Below, piece after piece: positions 18,061 to 26,261 of a stretch of DNA of 51,107 bases. The stretch lies in NCBI GenBank assembly GCA_025362095.1, contig JANYIJ010000192.1, positions 1 through 51,107 on the forward strand. Reading direction: 5' to 3'. The translations under genes and the position numbers were made by a program. The notes beneath the pieces are model-generated. The model saw only the letters and a list, made by a program, of their open reading frames with translations, ran no database searches and was not told the origin of the DNA. This DNA is from Gemmatimonadota bacterium. GTDB lineage: Bacteria; Gemmatimonadota; Gemmatimonadetes; Gemmatimonadales; Gemmatimonadaceae. Each line of letters opens with the position of its first letter. Within the stretch, counting starts at the first letter, position 1.

Positions 18061-19212
18061 TTATTTCGTTGGTGCCTTGGAGTAAATGCCTATCAAATGG
18101 CTGCGCAGGTCAGGCGAAAACTGGGTGGTCGGCGTGTTGAACCGGATCAGCCGGGTCCTTCGCGTTGGCATGTGGCAGTCGATGCAGTCCGTTATCAAGC
18201 GGGTGCCGATCTTCTCCGCCTGAGGATGGCCGGCGGTCGTGTGGCACGTCAGGCACTTCGGCACGAACAGCGCCACCGCTCGTTGCGGCTGGTGAACGTC
18301 GTGGCAGGTCGAGCAGGACATATTCGGGCTTGAGACGAAGCACTTCGAGCGCCGCAGCATCCCGACCTGATTGCCGTGGACGTCCGGCACCGAGTCGGCG
18401 CGGTCGGGCTCGGGCACGAAGAAGTCATCGAGCTTGTCGCCAGGCTGGAACGAAAAGGAACGCGCACTTGGCTTTCGAAGGCCCGAATGGCACAGCGCGC
18501 AGCTGTCGAGCCGCCTCTCCCTTGGCAGGCTCGCCGGGTTGATGATGTATCGTCCCTGCGCGTCCGCAGGGCGCGAGGTCTGATACTCGACGTGCTGGCG
18601 TGCGGGGCCGTGGCACTTTGAGCAGGAAACCCCCAGCATGTATTCGCCCGAGTACCTCGGCTCGCCGCCGGCCGGTATTGGCCGGAAGTATGTGCTGTGA
18701 CACTCCAGGCACTGCGCGGGCACGAATCGCCCGAAGTCGATCTTTCCATCACTGTAACCCGGACTGTTGATCCACTCGTCCGTCGCCGTCAGATAGGAAA
18801 CCGGCAGTTGGAAGAGGAGGCCGTCGCGCCAGTAGAGATAAGATTGCCCCACTCTCCCGGATCCGATCACCAGGTCGATGCGTTCGGTTTTAGATCGAAC
18901 GGCGGAGGCGTCGAACGCCGTTTGGTAGAACCCGCTACCGGACGTTTCCATCCTGAAGTAAATGTTCTGCCGCGCCGTGCGCAGAACGTTGTGCCCGGCA
19001 GTGAAGCGTCCCTTGATTGACTGGGAGTCCCCCGCAGCCGACGTATGAAAGTGAGCGGTCCCCACGAAGCTGTCGACGATCTTGCCGTGACATCCCTTGC
19101 ACGCCGCGGATCCCGGCTCGGGTCCGGATGCCGTCGCCGCCAATGGCTTCTGTTCACATCCGGCCGCGAGGAGCAAGAGGAACGCGAGGAGCGAGCGGGG
19201 ATCGTAGGCCAT
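18061..19212 (-). CDS. Heptaheme c-type cytochrome lipoprotein
   Basis: The 383-residue product has a lipoprotein signal (LLAFLLLLAAGC) and seven CxxCH heme-attachment motifs: CKGCH, CLECH, CSKCH, CALCH, CSTCH, CLTCH and CIDCH. The arrangement resembles cytochrome c554/tetraheme-type multiheme electron carriers. Because it is a lipoprotein it should sit at the periplasmic face of a membrane or on the cell surface. It is the last gene of a three-gene operon: the upstream stop is one base before its ATG. Partner proteins suggest surface exposure, but the acceptor or donor cannot be inferred. Confidence 0.9.
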   Translation of the reverse strand: MAYDPRSLLAFLLLLAAGCEQKPLAATASGPEPGSAACKGCHGKIVDSFVGTAHFHTSAAGDSQSIKGRFTAGHNVLRTARQNIYFRMETSGSGFYQTAFDASAVRSKTERIDLVIGSGRVGQSYLYWRDGLLFQLPVSYLTATDEWINSPGYSDGKIDFGRFVPAQCLECHSTYFRPIPAGGEPRYSGEYMLGVSCSKCHGPARQHVEYQTSRPADAQGRYIINPASLPRERRLDSCALCHSGLRKPSARSFSFQPGDKLDDFFVPEPDRADSVPDVHGNQVGMLRRSKCFVSSPNMSCSTCHDVHQPQRAVALFVPKCLTCHTTAGHPQAEKIGTRLITDCIDCHMPTRRTRLIRFNTPTTQFSPDLRSHLIGIYSKAPTK

Positions 19213-19213
19213 C

Positions 19214-20365
19214 TTAGGGTTTTAGAAGCCTGTCCTTCGTCCACATCACGACGGTGGCACACGCCCGCCCATTCACCTGAAACTGCGCGGGCGTCTCGAG
19301 CGCCGAGCTGTACGTCTCGATCGCACCAACGATGTCCGTGTTGAACTGACCGTCGATGTCACCCGGCGCATAGGAATCGAACCGAGCGTCATTGACGAAG
19401 AAATTGACGCAGCCCCCGGGCCGCGACGACTGGATCGTCCGGCCGCCGTTGCCGTTCGAGATTTTCAGTCCCGGCACCACCTGCAAGAGATCCGTGAGAA
19501 CGAACGCGTGGCGCCGCTCGATTTCGTCCGGCGTCTGGAAATGTCCGAAACCGTGCAGTTTCCGCTCGTTGAATCCGACCTTGTCGAGCCCGCTGTCCAT
19601 CTTGCCGACAACCTTCACGGCTGAGAGCAGGCGGGCCTCGGAGACCACGAAATCGAGCCGGCGCGGTTCCCGCTGATTGAGCATCGCTGCCTGAGTCACG
19701 GCGGCGAAGCCGATGCGCCGCGCCACCACTTCGAGCGTCCCCGACGGTAATCCCTCGAGCCGATACCGGCCCAGGCTGTCGGTCCGTGTTAGGCTCGCTG
19801 TGCCCGCGACGGCGACCTGCGCCCCGGCGACCGCAGCGCCGGATGCCTGCGTCACTCGGCCCGTCAGCACGGCGTTGCGTTGCGTGCTGGTCGCGATAGT
19901 AACTCCCATCGTCGCGAACAATGTGCCGTTCATCACGAGGGGCACTTCCGCCGTCACCTGAGCGCCGCGCGAGACCTGCACCGTGCCGTTGAGCGAACTC
20001 GGCAGGCCGCAAATCACGAATCGTCCATCCGCGCCCACGCGCGATGTGCGCACGCGCTCCGCGCTCGCGCCGGAGACCAAGTCCTTGTACACGAGCGACG
20101 CAGAGCCGCCCGCGAGCGCCGTGTCGGCATCGGCATCGGTCAGGAAGCCCATCACGATCGCGCCGCCGCGGTTCACGCCGCCGCGCGGGCACAAGCGATC
20201 GCGGAGCTCTTCGATCGACAGCTTCCGGAGGCTGTCGACCACCGCGCCGGGGAGCGACGCGCCTGCGGGCGACTGCGCCGCGGCGCGCGCAATCGGGCAC
20301 GCCATCAGTGCGACCATCATACCGGCGCGCGCCACGCAGCCAGTGAACCGCATCGTGCCCAGCAT
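19214..20365 (-). CDS. Secreted protein with carboxypeptidase-regulatory-like repeats and orphan plug-like domain
   Basis: The 383-residue product starts at ATG 20365, eight bases after the upstream stop; ATG 20353 is an alternative. A signal peptide (MMVALMACPIARAAAQ) is followed by two beta-sandwich regions, the second clearly carboxypeptidase-regulatory-like (AVLTGRVTQASGAAVAGAQV ... DSLGRYRLEGLPSGTLEVVA). The last 130 residues resemble a TonB plug (VLTDLLQVVPGLKISNGNGG ... FFVNDARFDSYAPGDI ... IVGAIETYSS) without a barrel. It is a second member of the type seen at 12337-13116. It sits between a small lipoprotein and the heptaheme cytochrome in one operon. Confidence 0.75.
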   Translation of the reverse strand: MLGTMRFTGCVARAGMMVALMACPIARAAAQSPAGASLPGAVVDSLRKLSIEELRDRLCPRGGVNRGGAIVMGFLTDADADTALAGGSASLVYKDLVSGASAERVRTSRVGADGRFVICGLPSSLNGTVQVSRGAQVTAEVPLVMNGTLFATMGVTIATSTQRNAVLTGRVTQASGAAVAGAQVAVAGTASLTRTDSLGRYRLEGLPSGTLEVVARRIGFAAVTQAAMLNQREPRRLDFVVSEARLLSAVKVVGKMDSGLDKVGFNERKLHGFGHFQTPDEIERRHAFVLTDLLQVVPGLKISNGNGGRTIQSSRPGGCVNFFVNDARFDSYAPGDIDGQFNTDIVGAIETYSSALETPAQFQVNGRACATVVMWTKDRLLKP

Positions 20366-20373
20366 CGACCGCT

Positions 20374-20940
20374 CTATGGGAGCGGCACCGTGCCGGACCG
20401 CCCGCAGGCTGTGCCCGTCGCGGTCGGCTGGCTTGAGGGCGACGTGGCGGTGATCAACTCGTCGATGCCTCCCTCGCACACCGTGCCATTCACGGTCACG
20501 TTCGTGGCCGTCAGGTGCAGGCTCGTCGCGCCGTATGCGTCGGTCGTGATCGCTATCGTGCCGGTCACGGCGATGTTGCTCACGATGAAAGTCCTGGTCG
20601 TCGTACCGGAATTCACGACGCAAGCGGTGAGCGAGCCCGTGAGCGTCAGTGTCCCGCTTCCTGTTCCAGACGAGGACGTGCCTGCGAGCGTGCCCTGATA
20701 TGATCGTTGCCCGCCGTTCGGACAGCCGGCGCTATAGGCCAGTGCAAGCGAAAATGGACTCGTCAGCGGTTCCTTCTTAGAATTGATCGCAGACGCCACG
20801 CCGCTCCAGACGAAGGAGAGCATCGCGTACGCGTCGTCGTTGCTGACCGACGCGATCATACTCGTGTCGATGCCCACTTTCGTGCAGCCGGTGAAGGGAA
20901 TGACGGCGAGCAGGGACAGCGAGAAGAGGCGATGACGCAT
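20374..20940 (-). CDS. Small lipoprotein of unknown function
   Basis: The 188-residue product starts at ATG 20940 with GGAG four bases upstream and has a lipoprotein signal (FSLSLLAVIPFTGC). The mature part is rich in Thr, Ser and Gly and predicted beta strands (GSGTLTLTGSLTACVVNSG, TFIVSNIAVTGTIAITTD), with Cys residues that could pair. No family is recognised. It is the first gene of the operon with the plug-domain protein and the heptaheme cytochrome, and is divergent from the kinase gene with 107 bases between them. Confidence 0.7.
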   Translation of the reverse strand: MRHRLFSLSLLAVIPFTGCTKVGIDTSMIASVSNDDAYAMLSFVWSGVASAINSKKEPLTSPFSLALAYSAGCPNGGQRSYQGTLAGTSSSGTGSGTLTLTGSLTACVVNSGTTTRTFIVSNIAVTGTIAITTDAYGATSLHLTATNVTVNGTVCEGGIDELITATSPSSQPTATGTACGRSGTVPLP

Positions 20941-21047
20941 CGGGCTCCGATAAGAAAGCTGCACCACCGACATAGTAGCCTTCGCGCACGGCCGGCACCA
21001 CAAGCAACCCTCGCGTTGACCCTGTCGCCGTGGCATGTTGTGGCTCA

Positions 21048-23678
21048 ATGACGTCCGAACTCGACCGCCTCCAAGCGGCACTCGCTGGCGACTACACGCT
21101 GGAGCGTGAGTTGGGGCGTGGCGGCATGGCCACCGTCTACCTCGCCATTGACGTCAAGCACGGGCGGCAGGTCGCCGTGAAAGTTCTTCTCCCCGAGCTC
21201 TCGACCTCGATCGGAGCAGACCGTTTTCTCCGCGAGATCAAAATCTCCGCGCGCCTCGCGCACCCGCACATCGTGCCGCTTCACGATTCGGGCGAAGCCG
21301 ACGGCAGTCTCTACTACGTCATGCCGTTTCAAGAGGGCGAGTCGCTACGCGATCGCCTTGAACGCGACGGCGCGCTTCCACTGGATGAAGTGGCGAAAAT
21401 CGTCCGCGACGTAGCCGAGGCGCTCACCTTCGCGCACCTGCAGGGGGTGATTCACCGCGATATGAAGCCGGAGAATATTCTCCTCGCCGGCAACAGCGCG
21501 GTGGTCGCGGACTTCGGAATCGCGCGGCTCATGCACGACACGGGATCGCACCGTCTCACCAGCGTCGGCATCGCAGTCGGCACCCCGGCGTACATGAGCC
21601 CGGAGCAAGCGGCGGGCGAGAGCGAAGTGAGCGCCGCCGCAGACATCTACAGCCTCGGATGCGTCGCGTTCGAGATGATCACGGGCAAGGCGCCATTCAC
21701 TGGTCCGAGCATGCAGGCCGTGATGGCGCGCCATGCAATGGCGCCGGTGCCGTCGATTCATGCGATGCGCGCGAAAATTTCCGGCGACATCGATCTTGTG
21801 TTCGAGCGCGCGCTGAGCAAGACCGCGGAGGAACGCTTCACGACGCCGCTGGACTTCTCCGATGCCCTCACCCAAGCGCTGGCCCTCGATCCTTCAACCG
21901 GCGCGGCTCGCGCGTGGATGCGCCGGCATGTCACACTGACTCGCGCGATCGTCGGCGTTGCGGCTGCCGCGCTTGTGATTGGCGGAGGGGTGATCGTCTC
22001 CAGGCGCCGGGCCGCCGCCGCGCACATTCCGATGATCGCGGTGCTGCCGTTCCAGAATCTCGGCGGGGCAGAGGATGAGTACTTCGCAGACGGCGTGACC
22101 GACGAAATGAACTCCCGCCTCGCGAATATCAGCACGCTCGGCGTTATTTCCCGCGCCAGCTCCACGCGCTACAAGAAATCGACGCTCAGACTTCGCGATA
22201 TCGCGCTCGAACTCGGCGCCGATTACATCCTCACCGGCACCGTGCGCACGGATCGCGCGGCCGACGGCTCCGGCAAAGTGCGCGTCACGCCCGCACTCGT
22301 GCGCATCTCGGATTATCGCGAGATCTGGAGCCCGTCCCCCTACGATGCGAACCTCGTGCCGGGAGACCTCATCACGCTGCAGGCGACCATCGCCGAAAAG
22401 GTCGCGTCCGAGATGAACGTCAAGTTGCTCGCCGCCGAGCGCTCGGGGCTCGCCGCGCAGATGACCGAGAGCCGCGAGGCGTACGAATATTTTCTGCGCG
22501 GCAATGCGGCAGCCACAGACTACGTGTCCGAGCCGCAGACGAGGAGCGCCGTGGAAATGTTCGAGCGCTCAGTGCAGATCGACCCGAACTTCGTTCAAGC
22601 GTGGGCGAAGCTCGGGGTGTCGGAGAGCAACTACTACTATTTCTTCGACCGTTCGCCGGCGCGCCGCGCGAAGGCGGAGGAGGTCGTCAGTCGCGCCGTC
22701 GCGCTCCAGCCGGCAAAGCCTGAGGTGATTCTCGCCGTCGGATTTCTCAACTACTGGGTGCACTCCGATTTCGAGGGCGCGCTCCGGGAGTTCGAAAAAA
22801 TCCGCCGCTCGCAGCCGAACAACTCAGAACTCCTCTGGGCCGTCGCCCAGACCAAACGGCGCGAAGGGAAATGGGACGAGTCGCGCGTGCTGTTCGAACG
22901 GGCCTCCGCACTGAATCCTCGCTCGGAAGGATACCTCGTCGATCTCGCGACCACCGATCTCGCGATGCGACGCTTCGACGAATCGGGTCGATACTTCGAC
23001 AAGGCGCTGGTGCTCAATCCAAAATCGCCGGTCGTGCACGTGCAGCGCGCGCTCGAGTTGCTCTCGTCCAACGGCGATGTCTCCGCCGCGCAACTGGCGC
23101 TCGCGGAAGGCATGCGACAGGTGGGCACACGGGCGATTCTCGCGATGCTCGTGCACCCGAACTTTCGCAACCGCATTGGCTCGCTCGGCGCTGTGTTCGG
23201 TGACAGCCTGACCGCGCTTACGCTGAACTCCGGCGTTCTCGATACGGCGGCGTATTTTCTCTCGAAGGGCGAATGGAGCCGGCTGCTGCAGAAATCGGCG
23301 CTGGCACGAGCGTATTTCGATTCGGCGCGCAGCGTACTGGCGCCGCGCGCGGTGCAGCGACCGAACGATCCCGCGGTCCACGCCGATCTCGGGATGGCGT
23401 ATGCCGGCATGGGGCAGCACGACCAAGCCATCGCCGAGGCCCAGCTTGCCGTCCGGCTGCTTCCGCTCTCCAAGGACGCGGTGGGCGGGCTAAACCACGA
23501 ATTCAATCTGGCGATGGTGTACACGATGGTCGGCGAATCCGACTCCGCGATCACCACGCTCGACATGCTTCGTCGCTTGCCCAGTGCCGCGACCGAGGCG
23601 GTGATCCGCACAGATCCGCGCTGGGCGGCGCTGCACAGCAATCCACGATTCTCAAGCTTGCTGCAGCCGATCAAGTAG
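21048..23678 (+). CDS. PknB-type Ser/Thr protein kinase with TolB-like and TPR extracytoplasmic region
   Basis: The 876-residue product starts at ATG 21048. The kinase domain (about residues 15-280) has the glycine loop ELGRGGMATVY, the lysine in VAVKVL, the catalytic loop HRDMKPEN, DFGIAR and the activation segment GTPAYMSPEQAAGE. A single transmembrane helix near 300-320 (IVGVAAAALVIGGGVIV) is followed by basic residues. The outer part begins with a TolB/FlgO-like domain (MIAVLPFQNLGG, DGVTDEMNSRLA, GADYILTGTVR) often found in such kinases, then TPR repeats to the C-terminus. The kinase is thus cytoplasmic and the TPR sensor faces the periplasm. It precedes the RiPP operon in the same direction, but that operon has its own promoter. 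Confidence 0.92.
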   Translation: MTSELDRLQAALAGDYTLERELGRGGMATVYLAIDVKHGRQVAVKVLLPELSTSIGADRFLREIKISARLAHPHIVPLHDSGEADGSLYYVMPFQEGESLRDRLERDGALPLDEVAKIVRDVAEALTFAHLQGVIHRDMKPENILLAGNSAVVADFGIARLMHDTGSHRLTSVGIAVGTPAYMSPEQAAGESEVSAAADIYSLGCVAFEMITGKAPFTGPSMQAVMARHAMAPVPSIHAMRAKISGDIDLVFERALSKTAEERFTTPLDFSDALTQALALDPSTGAARAWMRRHVTLTRAIVGVAAAALVIGGGVIVSRRRAAAAHIPMIAVLPFQNLGGAEDEYFADGVTDEMNSRLANISTLGVISRASSTRYKKSTLRLRDIALELGADYILTGTVRTDRAADGSGKVRVTPALVRISDYREIWSPSPYDANLVPGDLITLQATIAEKVASEMNVKLLAAERSGLAAQMTESREAYEYFLRGNAAATDYVSEPQTRSAVEMFERSVQIDPNFVQAWAKLGVSESNYYYFFDRSPARRAKAEEVVSRAVALQPAKPEVILAVGFLNYWVHSDFEGALREFEKIRRSQPNNSELLWAVAQTKRREGKWDESRVLFERASALNPRSEGYLVDLATTDLAMRRFDESGRYFDKALVLNPKSPVVHVQRALELLSSNGDVSAAQLALAEGMRQVGTRAILAMLVHPNFRNRIGSLGAVFGDSLTALTLNSGVLDTAAYFLSKGEWSRLLQKSALARAYFDSARSVLAPRAVQRPNDPAVHADLGMAYAGMGQHDQAIAEAQLAVRLLPLSKDAVGGLNHEFNLAMVYTMVGESDSAITTLDMLRRLPSAATEAVIRTDPRWAALHSNPRFSSLLQPIK

Positions 23679-23694
23679 AACGGCGCCGACGCGG

Positions 23695-23723
23695 TTGCAC
23701 CTGCCCCCTGACTTTCGTATATC
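23695..23723 (+). promoter_or_regulatory. Sigma-70-like promoter of the RiPP/LodA operon
   Basis: TTGCAC (23695-23700) and TATATC (23718-23723) are separated by exactly 17 bases and lie about 60 bases upstream of the precursor start, right after the kinase gene. Each hexamer is close to consensus, unusual for this GC-rich region. Confidence 0.55.
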
Positions 23724-23724
23724 C

Positions 23725-23741
23725 GTAGGATTCTGTCCTAC
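23725..23741. promoter_or_regulatory. Perfect inverted repeat just downstream of the -10 element (possible operator or leader hairpin)
   Basis: GTAGGA (23725-23730), five-base spacer, TCCTAC (23736-23741). Its position at or next to the predicted transcription start suits a repressor site, or a short hairpin at the 5' end of the mRNA. Confidence 0.4.
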
Positions 23742-23781
23742 CGAATGCCTTCACCGGCGGACGCTCGCCAAGGAAAACTGT

Positions 23782-24279
23782 ATGGGTACCCCACCGAATT
23801 CGACGACCGCGCACGCCCGTGTTGTCAGCCGCGCCTGGACCGATCCCGCATATCGCAACCGGCTTACGACCGATACGCACGCTGCGCTCGCGGAAGAAGG
23901 CATCAACGTCCCCGCCGGGATGCAGGTGAAGGTTCTGCAGAACACGCCGACGCTGCAGCATCTCGTGCTGCCGGTTGCCCCAGGCGCTGGTGCTGCGACG
24001 GCGGGCGATGGGATCCCATCGTCCGCGCTCGGCATCATCGGCGGCGCGTCGGATGGAATCATCGGTTCAAAGACCGGTGATGGCACAATCGGCCCGAGCC
24101 AAGGCACAATCGGTCCGAGCGGCGGCACGATCGGCCCGAGCCAAGGCACAATCGGTCCGAGCGGCGGCACGATCGGTCCGAGCCAGGGCACGATCGGTCC
24201 CACCGGCGGCACGATCGGCGGCGGGAAAACCGGCGGCGACGGCATCATCGGCGGCGGAACCAACAAGCCGAAGTCGTAG
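23782..24279 (+). CDS. NHLP-leader RiPP precursor with tandem heptapeptide core
   Basis: The 165-residue product starts at ATG 23782 with AAGGA seven bases upstream. Residues about 13-67 match the nitrile-hydratase-alpha-like leader (NHLP, TOMM_pelo type): VVSRAWTDPAYRNRLTTD, AALAEEGINVPAGMQVKVL, and the end LQHLVLPVAPG. The C-terminal part is unlike nitrile hydratase: a Gly/Ala linker, then seven heptads at 101-149 of pattern G-T-I-G-P-S-Q/G, then a Gly-rich tail ending NKPKS. The core has no Cys and no aromatic residue. It is followed 36 bases later by a RiPP-type radical SAM gene. The leader plus adjacent maturase makes a ribosomally made, modified peptide likely; the modification and final product are unknown. 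Confidence 0.85.
   Translation: MGTPPNSTTAHARVVSRAWTDPAYRNRLTTDTHAALAEEGINVPAGMQVKVLQNTPTLQHLVLPVAPGAGAATAGDGIPSSALGIIGGASDGIIGSKTGDGTIGPSQGTIGPSGGTIGPSQGTIGPSGGTIGPSQGTIGPTGGTIGGGKTGGDGIIGGGTNKPKS
24082..24228 (+). repeat. Seven 21-bp coding repeats (GTIGPSx heptads)
   Basis: Seven adjacent 21-bp units encode GTIGPSQ, GTIGPSG, GTIGPSQ, GTIGPSG, GTIGPSQ, GTIGPTG and GTIGGGK. The first four units behave as a duplicated 42-bp unit, differing only at a few third positions. The Q/G alternation at position 7 indicates a 14-residue higher-order repeat, and the last unit is degenerate. Confidence 0.9.
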
Positions 24280-24315
24280 CACATCGCGCGTCTCTAACCG
24301 ACCGCGAAGCTGGAC

Positions 24316-26259
24316 ATGTCAATCCCCGGTAAAATCCGGACCACTCTGGTGTGCATGCCGTGGTCGTCGACAGCACGGCCGAGTCTCGCGCTCGGCCTGC
24401 TGCAGGCGGGCGTGCGCGCGCGCGGACTTCGCTGCGATACGTACCATCCGAATCTCGAGTTCGCGTCGATGGTCGGCGCCGAGGCGTACGCGTTCGTGTC
24501 GGACACTCGATCGTGGTTCGCGCTCGCCGAGCATCTGTTCGCAGTGGACATCTTCGGCACCGAGGCGCTCGATTCGGATCGCTTTCTCGCCGGACTGTGC
24601 GGCCAGGGTCCGCTCGCCGACGGCGAGCGTCCGATGTTTTCGTTCGACACGCTGCTGACGCTTCGCGACCTCATCGTGCCTGCGTTCCTCGACCAGTGCA
24701 CGAGTGCGTTGCTCGACGACGACCCGAACATCGTTGGATTCTCGTGCGTGTTCAATCAGGTCATGCCGAGCCTCGCGCTCGCGCGCCGTCTGAAGCAGGC
24801 CGACGCGCAGCTGACGACGCTGCTCGGCGGCGCGTGCGTGCACGGCGACATGGGGCGCGCGTATGCTCGCGTCTTTCCGGAGATCGTAGACCATGTGTTC
24901 ACGGGCGAGTCCGACACGCTGCTGCCTGAGTTCCTCGAGCGATTTGCGGAGGGACGCGACTTCTCCGATATGCCGGGCATCGCGAGCGGCGCCGCGGGAG
25001 GAGAGCAGGCGCCGATGGTCGTCGCGATGGACAAGCTTCCAACGCCGATATTCGACGACTACTTCGCTCAGCGTGAGGCGCTGCAGCTCGCCGGAAAGAA
25101 ACTCGAGCATGTGCGCGAGCTTCCGTACGAGTCGTCGCGCGGCTGCTGGTGGGGCGCGAAATCGCATTGCACCTTTTGCGGACTGAACAACGAGGGGCTG
25201 AGTTTCAGAGAAAAATCGACAGACAGAATACTCGCCGAACTCGCAGAGCTCTCCGCGCGCTACTCCTGCACGAGCTTCTCCGCAGCCGACAACATTCTTC
25301 CGCATTCCGGCTACACCAATCTTCTGCCGCGGCTCGCGGCTCAGCCCACGCAGTACTCGTTGTTCTACGAGATCAAGGCGAATCTGTCGCGTGATGACGT
25401 TCTCGCGCTGAAGTCGGCCGGTGTGAACCGGGTACAGCCGGGCGTGGAAGCGTTCAACGATCACGTGCTCAAGCTGATGCGAAAGGGCGTGACGGCCGCG
25501 CAGAACATTCAGCTGCTGAAATGGCTCGTGGAGCACGGCGTGGATCCGTTCTACAATCTGCTCGTGGGATTTCCGGGCGAAACGGAAGAAGACTACGAGG
25601 AAATGCTCGCGCTCCTGCCGCAGCTGTATCACCTCCCCGCGCCGACAGTCGGCTGCGCGGTGCTCGCGGAAGTTCACAGGTTCTCGCCGTTCTTCGACGA
25701 CCCGGCCTCGTTCGGCATCACCGGCACGCGCGCGTTCGCGTACTATGGCAATCTCATACCGCCCGATCTGATTGCTGCCGAGGAGTTCGCGTATTTCTTC
25801 AACCGCGACATCCCTGCCGACGCGCCGATTCACAAGTTCGTGCGGGCCCTCAACGCGTCGCTCGACGCGTGGACGAAATATCGCGGCCGCAAGCAGGCGC
25901 ATCTTGGCGAGGGATTCATCGCGATCACGCGGTTCGAGAACGGCGCAGAGGACCTCACTGTGCTCGGCCGACTCGAGTCGCTCGCGCTGGCGCTGGTGGA
26001 CGCCGCGACTTCCCGCAGCAAGGTCGCACGTCGTGTGGAGGAGTTGTTGCCGGGCGCTGCAGAGAGAATTGATGCGGCCATGACCTCGCTCGTGGCGTCC
26101 GGATTCGCCGTTGAGACCGGCGGCCGCATTGTTGGAGTCGTTCCGTTTGCGCGCGCGATCGACGCCGCCAAGCTGGAACAGTGGGTGACGCACCACGCCG
26201 AATCGACAGCGGCCGCTCTCCACTCCGATTCGGCGCTGGCACAACTTTCCCACTCGTGA
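24316..26259 (+). CDS. RiPP maturation radical SAM protein (B12-binding-like N-terminus)
   Basis: The 647-residue product has an N-terminal region resembling cobalamin-binding domains (IVGFSCVFNQVMPSLALARR, then LLGGACVHGDMG and VFTGESDTLLPEFL). The radical SAM cluster motif is Cys277-x7-Cys285-x2-Cys288 in SSRGCWWGAKSHCTFCG, the spacing typical of the RiPP maturation radical SAM protein 1 group. The TIM-barrel segments EIKANLSRDDVLALKSAGV and VGFPGETEEDYEEM follow. A winged-helix-like C-terminus may bind the leader. Such enzymes generate a 5'-deoxyadenosyl radical to alter peptide backbones or side chains. Genes before and after (precursor, oxidase) are packed tightly, so the precursor at 23782 is the probable substrate; maturation of the oxidase is the alternative. 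Confidence 0.9.
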   Translation: MSIPGKIRTTLVCMPWSSTARPSLALGLLQAGVRARGLRCDTYHPNLEFASMVGAEAYAFVSDTRSWFALAEHLFAVDIFGTEALDSDRFLAGLCGQGPLADGERPMFSFDTLLTLRDLIVPAFLDQCTSALLDDDPNIVGFSCVFNQVMPSLALARRLKQADAQLTTLLGGACVHGDMGRAYARVFPEIVDHVFTGESDTLLPEFLERFAEGRDFSDMPGIASGAAGGEQAPMVVAMDKLPTPIFDDYFAQREALQLAGKKLEHVRELPYESSRGCWWGAKSHCTFCGLNNEGLSFREKSTDRILAELAELSARYSCTSFSAADNILPHSGYTNLLPRLAAQPTQYSLFYEIKANLSRDDVLALKSAGVNRVQPGVEAFNDHVLKLMRKGVTAAQNIQLLKWLVEHGVDPFYNLLVGFPGETEEDYEEMLALLPQLYHLPAPTVGCAVLAEVHRFSPFFDDPASFGITGTRAFAYYGNLIPPDLIAAEEFAYFFNRDIPADAPIHKFVRALNASLDAWTKYRGRKQAHLGEGFIAITRFENGAEDLTVLGRLESLALALVDAATSRSKVARRVEELLPGAAERIDAAMTSLVASGFAVETGGRIVGVVPFARAIDAAKLEQWVTHHAESTAAALHSDSALAQLSHS

Positions 26260-26261
26260 AA

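Noticed and set aside
24082-24228. Possible CRISPR array or non-coding satellite
   Set aside because: Units are contiguous 21-mers without spacers, in frame inside a gene with a recognised leader and ribosome site.
23782-24279. Calling the precursor a nitrile hydratase alpha subunit
   Set aside because: Only the leader-like region matches; there is no metal-binding CTLCSC motif, and the C-terminal part is a heptad repeat.
24319-26253. 644-codon minus-strand open frame covering the radical SAM gene
   Set aside because: It mirrors the codon structure of a clear radical SAM gene on the other strand. Its translation is Arg/His/Glu-rich with no domain, as expected for antisense frames in GC-rich DNA.
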